Assembly: GCA_946886855.1 (NCBI GenBank)
Contig: CAMPJJ010000033.1
Span: forward strand, 1 to 48,031
Direction of reading: 5' to 3'
Origin: an uncultured Roseateles sp.
GTDB taxonomy: Bacteria; Pseudomonadota; Gammaproteobacteria; Burkholderiales; Burkholderiaceae
DNA: 48,031 bases
Part shown: piece by piece, positions 1 to 9,315 of the stretch
How the letters are laid out: each line of letters opens with the position of its first letter
How positions within the stretch are numbered: position 1 is the stretch's first letter
Made by a program: the position numbers and the translations under genes
Notes under the pieces: generated by a model
What the model was told of the DNA's origin: nothing
Seen by the model: the letters and a program-made list of their open reading frames with translations, nothing else
The model's database searches: none

Positions 1-1194
1 GTGGTAGAGCATCTCCACCATCGCCGAGCCGCCGACCAGCATCGTCAGCGCCGCGCCGGCCAGGCCCAGGTAGGACGGCCACAACGCGCGCAGCTTGCCG
101 AAGGCCGCCAGCCGCAGGTTCATCATGATCAGCGAGGCGATGCCGCCCGGCGCGTACATCACCATGAACAGGAAGACCAGGCCGAGGTAGAGCAGCCAGG
201 CCTTGGTGAGTTCCGACAGCAGCACGGTGGCCACGACCATCAGCACGGCGCCGATGATGGGCCCGAAGAAGAAGGTCGCGCCGCCGAGGAAGGTGAACAG
301 CAGGTAGGCGCCCGAGCGCGCCGCGCCGACGACCTCGGCGTTGACGATCTCGAAATTCAGCGCCGACAGTCCGCCCGACACGCCGGCGAAGAAGCCCGCG
401 ATCAGGAACGCGAGGAAGCGCACCCACTGCGTGTCGTAGCCGATGAACTCGACGCGCTCGGGGTTGTCGCGCACCGCGTTGAGCATGCGCCCCAGCGGCG
501 TGCGCGTGAACGCGAACAGCAGCGCCGTGCAGACGAAGGCATAGATCGCGATCAGGTAGTACACCTGGATCTGCGGCCCGAAGCTGATGCCCCACACCGC
601 CTTGCCGACGACGCGGTTGGACGAGACGCCGCCCTCGCCGCCGAAGAACTCCGGCAGCATCAGCGACATCGACCAGATCAGCTCGCCCAGGCCCAGCGTG
701 ATCATCGCGAAGGGCGTGCCGGACTTCTTCGTCGACACGTAGCCGAACAGCGCCGCGAAGAACAGGCCCGCCAGGCCGCCGACGATCGGGACCAGCCCGA
801 CCGGCAAGGCCAGTTGGCCGGCACCGACGACGTTGAGCGTGTGGATCGCCAGGTAGGCGCCCAGCCCGGTGTAGACGGCATGACCGAAGCTCAGCATGCC
901 GCCCTGCCCCAGCAGCAGGTTGTAGGACAGGCACGCGATGATGGCGATGCCCATCTGCGACAGCATGGTCTGCGCCAGGCTGCTGGTCCACATCAGCGGC
1001 GCCACCAGCAGCGCCAGGGCGTACAGGCCCCAGATCAGCCAGCGGCCGACGTTGTGCGGCTTGAAGTGGTAGCTCTCGCCGCGTGTCGCCCGGGCGTGGA
1101 CGCGCGGCGCGCCGCCGGACGCGGCGGGAGTGCCGGGAGTGCCGGCATTACCGGGAGCGGCGGGACCGGAAGAAGAAGGCATGACGACGGACAT
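1..1194 (-). CDS. livM: Branched-chain amino acid-type ABC transporter permease, LivM-like (3' end off the window)
   Basis: Inner-membrane permease subunit of a hydrophobic/branched-chain amino acid or amide (HAAT-type) ABC importer. Reading leftward from the ATG at 1194, the frame is open to base 1, so the C-terminus is missing. A Pro/Gly/Ala-rich N-terminal tail is followed by repeated membrane segments. The LivM hallmark LSYNLLLGQGGMLSFGHA and a later segment, GLGELIWSMSLMLPEFFGGEGG, are both present. The start lies 3 bases after the stop of the LivH-like gene, so the two are probably translationally coupled. The ATP-binding subunits LivG and LivF are expected beyond the left edge. Substrate cannot be read from sequence; urea or short amides (Urt type) are alternatives to amino acids. 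Confidence 0.88.
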   Translation of the reverse strand, partial: MSVVMPSSSGPAAPGNAGTPGTPAASGGAPRVHARATRGESYHFKPHNVGRWLIWGLYALALLVAPLMWTSSLAQTMLSQMGIAIIACLSYNLLLGQGGMLSFGHAVYTGLGAYLAIHTLNVVGAGQLALPVGLVPIVGGLAGLFFAALFGYVSTKKSGTPFAMITLGLGELIWSMSLMLPEFFGGEGGVSSNRVVGKAVWGISFGPQIQVYYLIAIYAFVCTALLFAFTRTPLGRMLNAVRDNPERVEFIGYDTQWVRFLAFLIAGFFAGVSGGLSALNFEIVNAEVVGAARSGAYLLFTFLGGATFFFGPIIGAVLMVVATVLLSELTKAWLLYLGLVFLFMVMYAPGGIASLIMMNLRLAAFGKLRALWPSYLGLAGAALTMLVGGSAMVEMLYH

Positions 1195-1197
1195 CGG

Positions 1198-2199
1198 TCA
1201 GCCCTCCCGCGTGCCGAGCAGGCCCTTGGGCCGGAAGATCAGGATGAGCACCATCAGCAGGTAGGGCAGGATGGGCGCGACCTGCGCCAGCGAGAGCTTG
1301 AGCAGCGGGTAGCCGAAGGTGTCGGGGCCGAGCTGGAAGACCTGGGCCAGCGACGCGTCGACGGTCAGCGGCAGCGTCTGCAGCAGCCCGATGACCAGGG
1401 AGGCGACGAAGGCCCCGGCGAGCGAGCCGATGCCGCCGATCACGACGACCACGAAGATGATGGAGCCGACGAGCACCGCCATCGACGGCTCGGTGACGAA
1501 GGTGACGCCGCCGATGACGCCGGCCAGCGCCGCGAGCGCGCAACCGCTGCCGAACACCAGCATGAACACCCGCGGCACGTTGTGGCCCAGGGACTCGACC
1601 ATCTCCGGATGCGTGAGCGCGGCCTGGATGACGAGGCCGATGCGGGTGCGCGTCAGCAGCAGCCACAGCGCCAGCAGCATGAACAGCGCGACCAGCATCA
1701 TGAAGGCGCGCGTCAGCGGGAACTTGGAGCAGCTGGCCGCGGCGCACACGGCGGCCGGCGCATCGCCCCAGGCCAGCTGCAGCGCCTGGCCCGGCGCGTG
1801 GATCAGCGTGAAGGCCGCGCCCTGCAGCGAGGGCGGCGGCGGGAACGGGACCGCCGTGCGGCCCCACACCAGCTGGACCAGCTCCAGCACCACATACGAC
1901 AGGCCGAAGGTGATCAGCAGCTCCGGGACGTGGCCGAACTTGTGGACGCGCCGCAGCGCGCCCCGCTCGAACAGGGCCCCGAGCCCCCCCACCACCAGCG
2001 GCGCGAGGAACAACGCGGGCCAGAACCCGATCCACCCGGCGATGGAGTACGCGACGTACGCGCCCAGCATGTAGAAGCTCGCATGCGCGAAGTTCAGCAC
2101 GCCCATCATGCTGAAGATCAGCGTCAGGCCGGAGCTGAGCATGAACAGCAGCAGTCCGGAGGACAGGCCGTTCAGCAGGTTGATCAGGATCTGTTCCAA
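1198..2199 (-). CDS. livH: Branched-chain amino acid-type ABC transporter permease, LivH-like
   Basis: Second inner-membrane permease of the importer, 333 residues, the usual size for LivH. The N-terminal NGLSSGLLLFMLSSGLTLIF and MGVLNFAHASFYMLGAY segments are typical of LivH/UrtB, and the C-terminus ends in the family's FRPKGLLG motif. The best start is a TTG at 2199 with a GAGAGGA-like ribosome site about 8 bases upstream. A nearby ATG at 2207 is out of frame. About 95 bases separate it from the binding-protein gene upstream on the same strand, so one operon (binding protein, LivH, LivM) is likely. A loop around residues 120-165 (roughly AWGDAPAAVCAAASCSKFP) is longer than in E. coli LivH and contains two cysteines. 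Confidence 0.88.
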   Translation of the reverse strand: MEQILINLLNGLSSGLLLFMLSSGLTLIFSMMGVLNFAHASFYMLGAYVAYSIAGWIGFWPALFLAPLVVGGLGALFERGALRRVHKFGHVPELLITFGLSYVVLELVQLVWGRTAVPFPPPPSLQGAAFTLIHAPGQALQLAWGDAPAAVCAAASCSKFPLTRAFMMLVALFMLLALWLLLTRTRIGLVIQAALTHPEMVESLGHNVPRVFMLVFGSGCALAALAGVIGGVTFVTEPSMAVLVGSIIFVVVVIGGIGSLAGAFVASLVIGLLQTLPLTVDASLAQVFQLGPDTFGYPLLKLSLAQVAPILPYLLMVLILIFRPKGLLGTREG

Positions 2200-2293
2200 G
2201 AGTTCATCCTCTCAACATCCTCTCAGGGGCGCCGCATCGCGCGGCGCCGCCGCGAGCGGTCCGACGGACCGACTCGCGGTGCGCGGACGCAGG

Positions 2294-3565
2294 TCAGCTC
2301 GGACGCTTCATCTGGCAGGACGTCGGCGTCGAGCTCACATACGCGTCATAGGTCTTCACCGGCGCGAAGTTGAAGCCGGTGTTCTCCACGTTGTACGGAT
2401 GCTTGGCGTCGACCTTCTCCCAGCGCGAGATGTAGATCGGCTGCTGCAGCTGGTGGTCGCCCTTGCGGATCTCGACGTCGCCGTTGAAGGACTTGAACTT
2501 CAGGCCTTCCAGCGCCGCGGCCACCTTCACCGGGTCGGTGCTCTTGGCCTTGGCCATCGCCGCGCCCAGCGCCGAGTAGATGTGGATGACGCTGCCGGTG
2601 TAGAAGTCGTCGTTGAACTTGGCCTTGAACTCGTTGGCCCAGGCGTCCATCTGGCCGCCCATGTTGTTGTAGTTGTAGGCGGCCTGGTAGACGCGTCCCG
2701 CGCCCGCGGCGCCGATGGCCGTCGGCGTGCCGGTGACGCCGGCGTAGTAGGTGTAGAACTTGCCGTTGTAGCCGGCCTCGGAGGCGGCCTTCACCAGCAG
2801 CGCGAGGTCCGAGCCCCAGTTGCCGGTGATCACCGTGTCGGCGCCGCTGGCCTTGATCTTGGCGACGTAGGGCGCGAAGTCGCGCACCTGGGCCAGCGGG
2901 TGCAGGTCCTCGCCGACGATCTGGACATCCGGCCGCTTCTTGGCCAGCCCCTCCTTCGCGTACTTCGCGACCTGGTGGCCGTGCGCGTAGTTCTGGTTGA
3001 GCAGGTAGACCTTCTTGACGTCGGGCTGGTCCTTCAGGAAGGTCGTGATCGCCTCCATCTTCATCGACGTGTCGGCGTCGAAACGGAAGTGCCAGTAGCT
3101 GCACTTGCTGTTGGTCAGGTCCGGGTCCACGGCCGAGTGGTTGAGGTACACCACCTCCTTGCCGGGATTGCGCTCGTTGTGCTTGTTGACGGCGTCGATG
3201 ATCGCCAGCGCCGCGCCCGAGCCGTTGCCCTGCGTCACGTAGCGCACGCCCTGGTCGATCGCGGACTTCAGCGCGTTGAGCGACTCGGCCGGGCTGAGCT
3301 TGTTGTCGATCGGGATGACCTCGAACTTCACGCCGGCCGGGTTGGTGGCGTTGAACTTCTCGGCGAAGAACTGGAAGGACTTGACCTGGTTCTGACCCAC
3401 CGGCGCCATCAGGCCCGACAGCGGATCGATCCAGGCGATCTTCACCGTCTCGCCCTTCTGCGCGTAGGCGCCGGTGGCTGCCGTGACGGCGAAGGCGGCG
3501 ACCGCGATGGCGCGGGCCACGGGACGGACCGGCGAGGAAATCGAACGCGTGCTGTGCTTGCTCAT
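2294..3565 (-). CDS. Periplasmic substrate-binding protein of the HAAT/LivK type
   Basis: Type I periplasmic binding protein (Peripla_BP_6) that would deliver substrate to the LivHM permeases. 423 residues. The ATG at 3565 is preceded by an AGGAGA ribosome site. Residues 1-35 form a Sec signal peptide (basic n-region, Ala/Val-rich core, GAYAQ cleavage site). The mature protein begins with KIAWIDPLSGLMAPVGQNQV, the usual first strand and ligand loop, and continues as two alternating alpha/beta lobes. It is longer than E. coli LivK (about 370 residues). The family also binds amides, urea and aromatic acids. The neighbouring acyl-CoA synthetase makes a carboxylic acid ligand possible, but that is inference. 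Confidence 0.88.
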   Translation of the reverse strand: MSKHSTRSISSPVRPVARAIAVAAFAVTAATGAYAQKGETVKIAWIDPLSGLMAPVGQNQVKSFQFFAEKFNATNPAGVKFEVIPIDNKLSPAESLNALKSAIDQGVRYVTQGNGSGAALAIIDAVNKHNERNPGKEVVYLNHSAVDPDLTNSKCSYWHFRFDADTSMKMEAITTFLKDQPDVKKVYLLNQNYAHGHQVAKYAKEGLAKKRPDVQIVGEDLHPLAQVRDFAPYVAKIKASGADTVITGNWGSDLALLVKAASEAGYNGKFYTYYAGVTGTPTAIGAAGAGRVYQAAYNYNNMGGQMDAWANEFKAKFNDDFYTGSVIHIYSALGAAMAKAKSTDPVKVAAALEGLKFKSFNGDVEIRKGDHQLQQPIYISRWEKVDAKHPYNVENTGFNFAPVKTYDAYVSSTPTSCQMKRPS

Positions 3566-3700
3566 GCTTGTCTCCTGATGTGCTTTGTGTGTGTGCAAGG
3601 CGGTGAAGCGGCGGGTACGACGGACCGCAGCGGACTGCGGTGAACTGCGGAGAGGAAAAACGGTGGCGGACCTCCTGCGGCTGCAGCGGGACCGGCAGGC

Positions 3701-5371
3701 TCAGCAGCCCGGCAGCTTGTGGCCCTTGAACTGCTCGCGCAGCTTGAGCTTGAGCATCTTGCCGGTGGCGGTGTGCGGGATCTCGTCGACGAACACGACG
3801 TCGTCGGGCACCTGCCACTTGGCGATCTTGCCCTCGTAGAAATCGATGACCGCCTCGCGGGTCAGCGCCGCGCCGGCCTCGGTGGGCTTGCGCACGACGA
3901 CGAGCAGCGGCCGTTCATCCCACCTCGGATGCGCGACGGCGATGACCGCCGCCTCGTGCACGGCGGGATGCGCCATCGCGATGTTCTCGACGTCGATCGA
4001 ACTGATCCATTCGCCGCCGGACTTGATCACGTCCTTGCTGCGGTCGGTGATCTGCATGAAGCCGTCGGCATCGATCGCGGCGACGTCCCCGGTCGGGAAC
4101 CAGAGGCCGGCGTCGCGGCCGTCCTCGCCGGTGACGCGGATCAGCGGCGAGCCTTCATGACCGAAATAGCTGTCGATGACCCACGGGCCGCGCACGACCA
4201 GGTTGCCCGAACTCTTGCCGTCCCAGGGCAGCGCGCGGCCGCCGTCGTCGACGACGGCCATGTCCACGCCATAGATCGCCTTGCCCTGCTTCTCGAGCAG
4301 GCGGCGCTGCTCTTCCCTGGGCAGCTCGAGCTGGCGGCTGCTGAGCCGCGACAGCGTGCCCAGCGGCGACATCTCGGTCATGCCCCAGGCGTGGATGACG
4401 TCCACGCCGTAGTCGTCCATCAGCGTGCGCAGCATCGCCGGCGGGCAGGCGGAGCCGCCGATCACCGTGCGCTTGAAGGTCGAGAACTTCAGCCCGTTGG
4501 CGCCGACGTAGTTCAGCAGCCCCAGCCACACGGTGGGCACGCCGGCGCTGAAGGTGACCTTCTCGGTCTCGAACAGCTCGTAGAGCGACTTGCCGTCCAG
4601 GTGCGGTCCCGGCAGCACCAGCTTGCAGCCGACCAGCGCGGTGCTGTAGGGCAGCCCCCACGCGTTGACGTGGAACATCGGCACCACCGGCAGGATCACG
4701 TCGCGTCGCGAAGCGGCCATCGCATCCGGCAACGCCGCGCCGTAGGCATGCAGCACCGAGCTGCGGTGGCTGTAGACGGCGCCCTTCGGATGGCCGGTCG
4801 TGCCGCTCGTGTAGCAGATGCTGGAGGCGGTGTTCTCGTCGAACTCCGGCCACACGTAGTGCCCGTCCTCGGCGTCGACGAGTTCCTCGTAGCAGCGCAG
4901 GTTCGGGATCGAGGACTCGGCCGGCATGTGGGCGCGGTCGCTCATCAGGATGAAGTGGCGCACCTGGCCGAGCTGCGGTGCGATCTTCTCGACCAGCGGC
5001 AGGAAGCTCAGGTCGAAGCACAGCGCGCGGTCGTCGGCGTCGCCGGCGATCCACGCGATCTGCTCGGGGAACAGGCGCGGGTTGATCGTGTGGCAGACCA
5101 GGCCGGAGCCGGAGGAGCCATAGTAGATCTCGAGGTGGCGGTGGCCGTTCCAGGCCAGGGTGCCGACGCGGTCGCCGGCCTGGAGCCCCAGCCGCGCGAA
5201 GGCCTGCGCAAGCTGCCGGGCGCGGAACTCGACCGCGCCCCAGGTGGTGCGATGCAGGTCGCCTTCGACCCGCTTGCTGACGATCTCGGTGTCCCCGGAA
5301 TGGCGCGCCGCATGCTGGATCAACGATGAGATCAGCAAGGGCATCGCCATCATCTGGCCCATCAGTGCCAT
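3701..5371 (-). CDS. AMP-forming acyl-CoA synthetase (long-chain fatty acid/AlkK-like)
   Basis: ANL-superfamily ligase that activates a carboxylic acid with ATP to an acyl-adenylate and then to acyl-CoA. 556 residues, cytoplasmic. The ATG at 5371 follows a GGAGAC site and gives the AlkK-like start [20 protein letters not shown]. Visible core motifs are the P-loop [11 protein letters not shown] (about residues 182-192), the adenine-binding [23 protein letters not shown], and the C-terminal catalytic lysine region [13 protein letters not shown]. It resembles medium/long-chain ligases more than acetyl-CoA synthetase. It lies 135 bases upstream of the binding-protein gene on the same strand, suggesting uptake and activation of an organic acid, although the exact substrate is unknown. 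Confidence 0.88.
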   Translation of the reverse strand: MALMGQMMAMPLLISSLIQHAARHSGDTEIVSKRVEGDLHRTTWGAVEFRARQLAQAFARLGLQAGDRVGTLAWNGHRHLEIYYGSSGSGLVCHTINPRLFPEQIAWIAGDADDRALCFDLSFLPLVEKIAPQLGQVRHFILMSDRAHMPAESSIPNLRCYEELVDAEDGHYVWPEFDENTASSICYTSGTTGHPKGAVYSHRSSVLHAYGAALPDAMAASRRDVILPVVPMFHVNAWGLPYSTALVGCKLVLPGPHLDGKSLYELFETEKVTFSAGVPTVWLGLLNYVGANGLKFSTFKRTVIGGSACPPAMLRTLMDDYGVDVIHAWGMTEMSPLGTLSRLSSRQLELPREEQRRLLEKQGKAIYGVDMAVVDDGGRALPWDGKSSGNLVVRGPWVIDSYFGHEGSPLIRVTGEDGRDAGLWFPTGDVAAIDADGFMQITDRSKDVIKSGGEWISSIDVENIAMAHPAVHEAAVIAVAHPRWDERPLLVVVRKPTEAGAALTREAVIDFYEGKIAKWQVPDDVVFVDEIPHTATGKMLKLKLREQFKGHKLPGC

Positions 5372-5497
5372 GTCGTCTCCTGGATATTGTTGCCGGCGTC
5401 TCTCGGCTGCCGGACCGCGCGGAACGCGATCCTGCAGGCACACGGACGCCTTGATGCCGGCTGTTCGACCCAGTCTATCGACCGCTCCGACCGCCTC

Positions 5498-5515
5498 GCG
5501 TCACCCTAGTGACGC
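5498..5515. promoter_or_regulatory. Perfect inverted repeat in the acyl-CoA synthetase/chemoreceptor divergent region
   Basis: GCGTCAC-CCTA-GTGACGC: two perfect 7-base arms around a 4-base centre, in the 280-base region between the divergent starts at 5371 and 5652. It could be an operator for a dimeric regulator of the acyl-CoA synthetase gene or a small hairpin. No T-run follows, so it is not a typical terminator. No convincing sigma-70 or sigma-28 promoter could be picked out around it. Confidence 0.4.
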
Positions 5516-5651
5516 AGCGGCGTTTCAGGCATAGGGGATTACACGGGACCGTTGCGCGCGCAAGCTCTCTTGGCAGCGTCACGACGCGATGCTCAGAATC
5601 GGTGCGTCCAGGCCTTCACTTCGAAAAACCAGAACCCAGCAGGAGACAGCG

Positions 5652-7229
5652 ATGCGGCTCAACGACCTTTCCCTGACCAGCAAGCTCAACGGCGCGATCG
5701 TGCTCTTGATCGCGGCGATGCTCGTGGTGGGCCTGTTCACGCTCTGGCGCGGCGACCGCATCACCAGCGAATCGACCGCGACCATCAACGCGGCGCAGGA
5801 CATCATCCGCAAGTCCGTCCAGTGGCAGGGCATGACGCAGACGGCGGTGGCGCGCAGCATGGCCAGCGCGATCAGCTCGGACCCGGCGGTGGGCGAGCTG
5901 TTCAAGGCCAACATCGCCAACGATGCGCCCGAGGTCGCCAAGCTGCGCGAGCAGATCTCGGCCGAGGCCAGGCGTCCGGAGGACCAGGCCAAGCTCAAGG
6001 AGATCGTCGGGCTGGGGCAGACGCTGCTCGCGGCCAGCAAGAAGGCGCGCGAAGCCGGCGCGGCCGGCGATTGGAGCGCCACCAGCCGCATCGTGCAGAA
6101 CGAGTACGTGCCCTCGGTGAAGGTCTACCTCGATGCGATCGGTCAGTTCGTCGCGATGCAGGAGGACCACGCGCAGGAAGCCCGGCAAGCTGCGGCGGAC
6201 GCGCGGGCGGCGCTGCGCTGGCAGGCGGGGTTAGGCGCGATCGTGATCGCGGCGGTGGGGCTGTTCACCGCGTGGCTGCTGAGCCGCGCGATCGTGGTGC
6301 CGATGGCGCAGGCGGTGAAAGTCGCGGAGGCGGTCGCGGCCGGCGACCTGCGCTCGCAGATCCACGTCGACGGCCGCGTCGACGGCCGCGTCGACGGCCG
6401 CGTCGGCAGCCGCGACGAGACGGGACAGCTGCTGGGCGCGCTGCAACGGATGAACGAGAGCCTCACCCGCATCGTCGGTCAGGTGCGGATGAGCAGCGAC
6501 TCGATCGCCACGGGCACCGGCGAGATCGCCAGCGGCAATGCCGACCTGTCGCAGCGGACGGAGGAGCAGGCGTCCAACCTCGAGCAGACCGCGGCGTCGA
6601 TGGAAGAGCTCACGGCGACGGTGAAGCAGAACGCGGAGACCGCGCGCATGGCGACACAGCTCGCGCAGAGCGCGTCGACGGTCGCGGCTGAAGGCGGCGA
6701 GGCGGTGCAGCAGGTGGTGGCGGTGATGCGTCAGATCGACGAGAGCTCGCGCCGCATCACCGACATCATCGGCACCATCGACGGCATCGCCTTCCAGACC
6801 AACATCCTCGCCTTGAACGCGGCCGTCGAAGCGGCGCGCGCAGGCGAGCAGGGACGCGGCTTCGCCGTCGTGGCCAGCGAGGTGCGCGCGCTGGCGCAGC
6901 GCAGCGCGGCGGCGGCCAAGGAAATCAAGACGCTGATCGGCGACAGCGGCACCAGGGTCGAGGCCGGCACCCGCCTCGCCGGCTCGGCCGGCGAGACCAT
7001 GGGGCAGATCGTCGAGCAGGTGAAACGCGTCTCGGACCTGATCGCGGAGATCAGCCACGCCAGCGTCGAGCAGAGCCAGGGCATCGGCCAGGTCGGCGAC
7101 GCCATCACGCAGCTGGACCAGGTCACGCAGCAGAACGCCGCGCTCGTCGAGGAAGCGGCCGCGGCGGCGGAGAGCCTGAAGCACCAGGCCGCCCAGTTGA
7201 ACCAGGCGGTGGCGGTCTTCAGGCTCTGA
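5652..7229 (+). CDS. Methyl-accepting chemotaxis protein with 4HB sensor and expanded HAMP
   Basis: Transmembrane chemoreceptor, 525 residues, feeding CheA/CheW. The ATG at 5652 has a CAGGAGA site. Order: TM1 about residues 12-32, four-helix-bundle periplasmic domain to about 190, TM2 about 192-212, HAMP about 213-270, then the long cytoplasmic methyl-accepting coiled coil. The conserved hairpin tip, from [20 protein letters not shown] onward, lies near residues 376-410. The protein ends QAVAVFRL, so it lacks the C-terminal NWETF-like CheR tether. Inside HAMP, at residues 239-250, the tetrapeptide DGRV (phase VDGR) is repeated three times, encoded by perfect 12-base tandem repeats. The ligand is unknown. 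No sigma-28 promoter was recognised upstream. Confidence 0.92.
   Translation: MRLNDLSLTSKLNGAIVLLIAAMLVVGLFTLWRGDRITSESTATINAAQDIIRKSVQWQGMTQTAVARSMASAISSDPAVGELFKANIANDAPEVAKLREQISAEARRPEDQAKLKEIVGLGQTLLAASKKAREAGAAGDWSATSRIVQNEYVPSVKVYLDAIGQFVAMQEDHAQEARQAAADARAALRWQAGLGAIVIAAVGLFTAWLLSRAIVVPMAQAVKVAEAVAAGDLRSQIHVDGRVDGRVDGRVGSRDETGQLLGALQRMNESLTRIVGQVRMSSDSIATGTGEIASGNADLSQRTEEQASNLEQTAASMEELTATVKQNAETARMATQLAQSASTVAAEGGEAVQQVVAVMRQIDESSRRITDIIGTIDGIAFQTNILALNAAVEAARAGEQGRGFAVVASEVRALAQRSAAAAKEIKTLIGDSGTRVEAGTRLAGSAGETMGQIVEQVKRVSDLIAEISHASVEQSQGIGQVGDAITQLDQVTQQNAALVEEAAAAAESLKHQAAQLNQAVAVFRL
6366..6413 (+). repeat. 12-base tandem repeat inside the chemoreceptor HAMP domain
   Basis: The unit gtcgacggccgc occurs three times perfectly (6366-6377, 6378-6389, 6390-6401), followed by a degenerate fourth copy, gtcggcagccgc (6402-6413). 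Each unit adds four residues, so the frame is kept whatever the copy number. It lies between the two HAMP helices, in the connector. Confidence 0.9.
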
Positions 7230-7239
7230 GGGTCAGAGC
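7223..7239. terminator. Hairpin shared by the converging chemoreceptor and minE stop codons
   Basis: GCTCTGA-GGG-TCAGAGC forms a perfect 7-base-pair stem with a 3-base loop. The left arm contains the chemoreceptor TGA (7227-7229) and the right arm contains the minE stop (7233-7235 on the opposite strand). Only 3 bases separate the two genes. No T-run follows on either side, so strength as an intrinsic terminator is uncertain. Confidence 0.5.
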
Positions 7240-7496
7240 TTGCGGCCTTCCGGCAGCTCGATCTTGACCTCGAGGACTTCGAGGTCGTCCTGGCGCTCCA
7301 TGTGGACCTTGATGTCGTCCGGGTTGATGGAGACGTACTTCGAGATGACCGCGAGCAGCTCACGCTGCAGTTGCGGCAGGTAGTCGGGGCTCGCGCCGCG
7401 ACCGTTGCGTTCATGGGCGAGGATCAGCTGCAGGCGCTCCTTGGCAACGCTGGCAGTGCTTTTCTTTTCGCCCAGGAAGAAGGACATGAATCCCAT
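7233..7496 (-). CDS. minE: Cell division topological specificity factor MinE
   Basis: 87-residue protein that stimulates MinD ATPase and drives pole-to-pole oscillation of the division inhibitor. The N-terminal membrane/MinD contact segment ([18 protein letters not shown], then LILAHER) is followed by the dimerising topological domain with [11 protein letters not shown]. The ATG at 7496 follows GGGAGAG. An alternative ATG four codons later (7484-7487 region) would remove MGF. It is the last gene of minC-minD-minE, 17 bases after minD, and it converges on the chemoreceptor gene. Confidence 0.97.
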   Translation of the reverse strand: MGFMSFFLGEKKSTASVAKERLQLILAHERNGRGASPDYLPQLQRELLAVISKYVSINPDDIKVHMERQDDLEVLEVKIELPEGRKL

Positions 7497-7513
7497 GGTC
7501 TCTCCCTTGGGTG

Positions 7514-8326
7514 TCAGCGGCTGAACAGACGCTTGAAGAAGCCCGGCTTGACGGCCTCGACGAAACGCATCGGCTTGTCCTCGCCCAGGAAGCGGGCGAT
7601 GACGTCGGCGTAAGCCTCGGCAACATCCGTTCCCTTCATGTGGATCGCCGGCAAGCCCTGGTTGGACGCCTGCAGCACCACTTCGCTTTCCGGGATCACG
7701 CCGATCAGCGGCGTGCGCAGGATCTCGTGGATGTCCTCCAGCGACAGCATCTGCCCGCCTTCGACCCGGTTGGGGTTGTAGCGCGTGATCAGCAGGTGTT
7801 CCTTGACGGGCTCCTTGCCTTCGATCGCACGTTTGGTCTTGCTGTTGAGCATGCCCAGGATGCGGTCGCTGTCGCGCACCGAGGAGACCTCGGGGTTGGT
7901 CACGACCAGCGCCTCGTCGGCGTAGTGCATCGCCATCAGCGCGCCCGTCTCGATGCCGGCCGGCGAGTCGCAGACGATGAAGTCGAACTCCATCGCCTTG
8001 AGCTCTTCCAGCACGCGCTCGACGCCTTCCTGCTTCAGCGCGTCCTTGTCGCGCGTCTGCGAGGCCGCCAGGATGAAGAGCTTGTCCAGCTGCTTGTCCT
8101 TGATCAGGGCCTGGCTCAGCTTGATCTCGTCGTTGATCACGTTGATCAGGTCATACACGACGCGGCGTTCGCAACCCATGATCAGGTCGAGGTTGCGCAG
8201 GCCGACGTCGAAGTCGATGACCGCGGTCTTGTAGCCGCGCATCGCGAGGCCGGTGGCAAAACTGGCGCTGGTGGTGGTCTTGCCGACGCCGCCTTTGCCG
8301 GAAGTCACCACAACGATCTTGGTCAT
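7514..8326 (-). CDS. minD: Septum site-determining protein MinD (membrane ATPase)
   Basis: 270-residue ParA/MinD ATPase that recruits MinC to the membrane and oscillates with MinE. The deviant Walker A motif KGGVGKTTT with the signature lysine is at residues 10-18. The second conserved block, [13 protein letters not shown], and the CDSPAGIE switch region are intact. The C-terminus [16 protein letters not shown] is the amphipathic membrane-targeting helix. The ATG at 8326 lies about 9 bases after an AGGA site. minC ends 50 bases upstream. Confidence 0.98.
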   Translation of the reverse strand: MTKIVVVTSGKGGVGKTTTSASFATGLAMRGYKTAVIDFDVGLRNLDLIMGCERRVVYDLINVINDEIKLSQALIKDKQLDKLFILAASQTRDKDALKQEGVERVLEELKAMEFDFIVCDSPAGIETGALMAMHYADEALVVTNPEVSSVRDSDRILGMLNSKTKRAIEGKEPVKEHLLITRYNPNRVEGGQMLSLEDIHEILRTPLIGVIPESEVVLQASNQGLPAIHMKGTDVAEAYADVIARFLGEDKPMRFVEAVKPGFFKRLFSR

Positions 8327-8376
8327 GGGGCTGGGTCCTTTTTTTCAGAGTGTCTGGTGGGGGATGGTCCGCGGGC

Positions 8377-9315
8377 TCAGTTGCCCAGCGGCTCCATCAG
8401 CAGCTTTTCGCCGTCGAGCCGGACCTGCGCGGCCTTGCCGCGGACGTTGTCGGGCAAGGGGTTCTCGCTGGTGCGGTAGATGCCGGCGATGGCGATCAGT
8501 TCGGCTTCGAGCTGCTGCGCGAAGATGCGTGCGTCCGTGTTGCCGCGCGCGCCGGCGATCGCCTTGCCGCGCAGCGGCGCATAGACGTGGATGCTGCCGT
8601 CGGCGATGACCTCGGCGCCGTGGTTCACCGCCGCCAGCACGACCAGGTCGGCGCCCTTGGCGTAGACCTGCTGGCCGGAGCGCAGCGGCTTGTCGACGTA
8701 GACGGTCTTCGTCTCCGTCGGCACCGGGACTTCCACCGGGCGCTCGACGACGACTTCCTTGATCACCTGCTGGACGACCGTCTCGACGCGGGGTTCACGC
8801 GACTCGCGCTCGGCGCGCACCGGCAGGTCGGGGGCCTCGGCCAGACCGAGTTCGGCCGCCCGCGCCAGTTCCGCGGCGTTGGCGCCGACCACGCCCACCG
8901 GTTGCAGGCGGTGTCGACGCAGCAGCGGCAGCAGCGCGGCAATGTCCACGCGGGCCGCCGGCACGGCGGCCTCCGCGGACGCGTCCACGGGCGTCTCGGC
9001 CTCCAGGCTCAACTGGCCCTGGCCGTCGATCGCCGGCACCGTGGCCTGCGCCACGCCCTGGCCGGGGTCGACCGGATCGGTTACCGCGTTGGCGGCCGCC
9101 GGCAACTGGCTCAGGTCGAGCAGCAGCGGATCGTGGTGGAACGCGTCGGGCGTCTCGCCCAGCTTGGCCTGGAGCTCCGCGTCGAGCGCGGCCGGATCGG
9201 CCGTCTTCAGGACGAGGGCGAGCAGGCTCAGCGAGGCGCTCTTCAGTTCAAAAAGTTCCGGGGACTTGCCGGCAGCCGACCGTCCCGATGAATTGCCCGC
9301 CACTGCCTGCGTCAT
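8377..9315 (-). CDS. minC: Septum site-determining protein MinC (FtsZ inhibitor)
   Basis: 312 residues from the ATG at 9315. MinC blocks FtsZ polymerisation away from midcell when carried by MinD. The N-terminal MinC_N domain begins at FELKSASLSLLALVLKT. A long Ala/Pro/Glu/Val-rich linker (about residues 95-200, with VVVERPVEVPVPTETKTV at its end) leads to the C-terminal beta-helix domain: LRSGQQVYAKGADLVVLAAV, NHGAEVIADGSIHVYAPLRG and IFAQQLEAELIAIAG. The linker is longer than in E. coli MinC (231 residues in total). No strong ribosome site precedes the chosen ATG. The frame stays open upstream to 9606, but that extension does not look like MinC. Confidence 0.95.
   Translation of the reverse strand: MTQAVAGNSSGRSAAGKSPELFELKSASLSLLALVLKTADPAALDAELQAKLGETPDAFHHDPLLLDLSQLPAAANAVTDPVDPGQGVAQATVPAIDGQGQLSLEAETPVDASAEAAVPAARVDIAALLPLLRRHRLQPVGVVGANAAELARAAELGLAEAPDLPVRAERESREPRVETVVQQVIKEVVVERPVEVPVPTETKTVYVDKPLRSGQQVYAKGADLVVLAAVNHGAEVIADGSIHVYAPLRGKAIAGARGNTDARIFAQQLEAELIAIAGIYRTSENPLPDNVRGKAAQVRLDGEKLLMEPLGN

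Noticed and set aside
1..2373. 790-codon plus-strand frame opposite the LivM/LivH genes
   Set aside because: Composition is His/Arg/Gln/Asp-rich without any domain, while the minus strand encodes clear permeases.
5460..5650. Sigma-28 promoter for the chemoreceptor
   Set aside because: Searched for TAAA-like and GCCGATAA-like boxes at 10-12 base spacing and found none acceptable.
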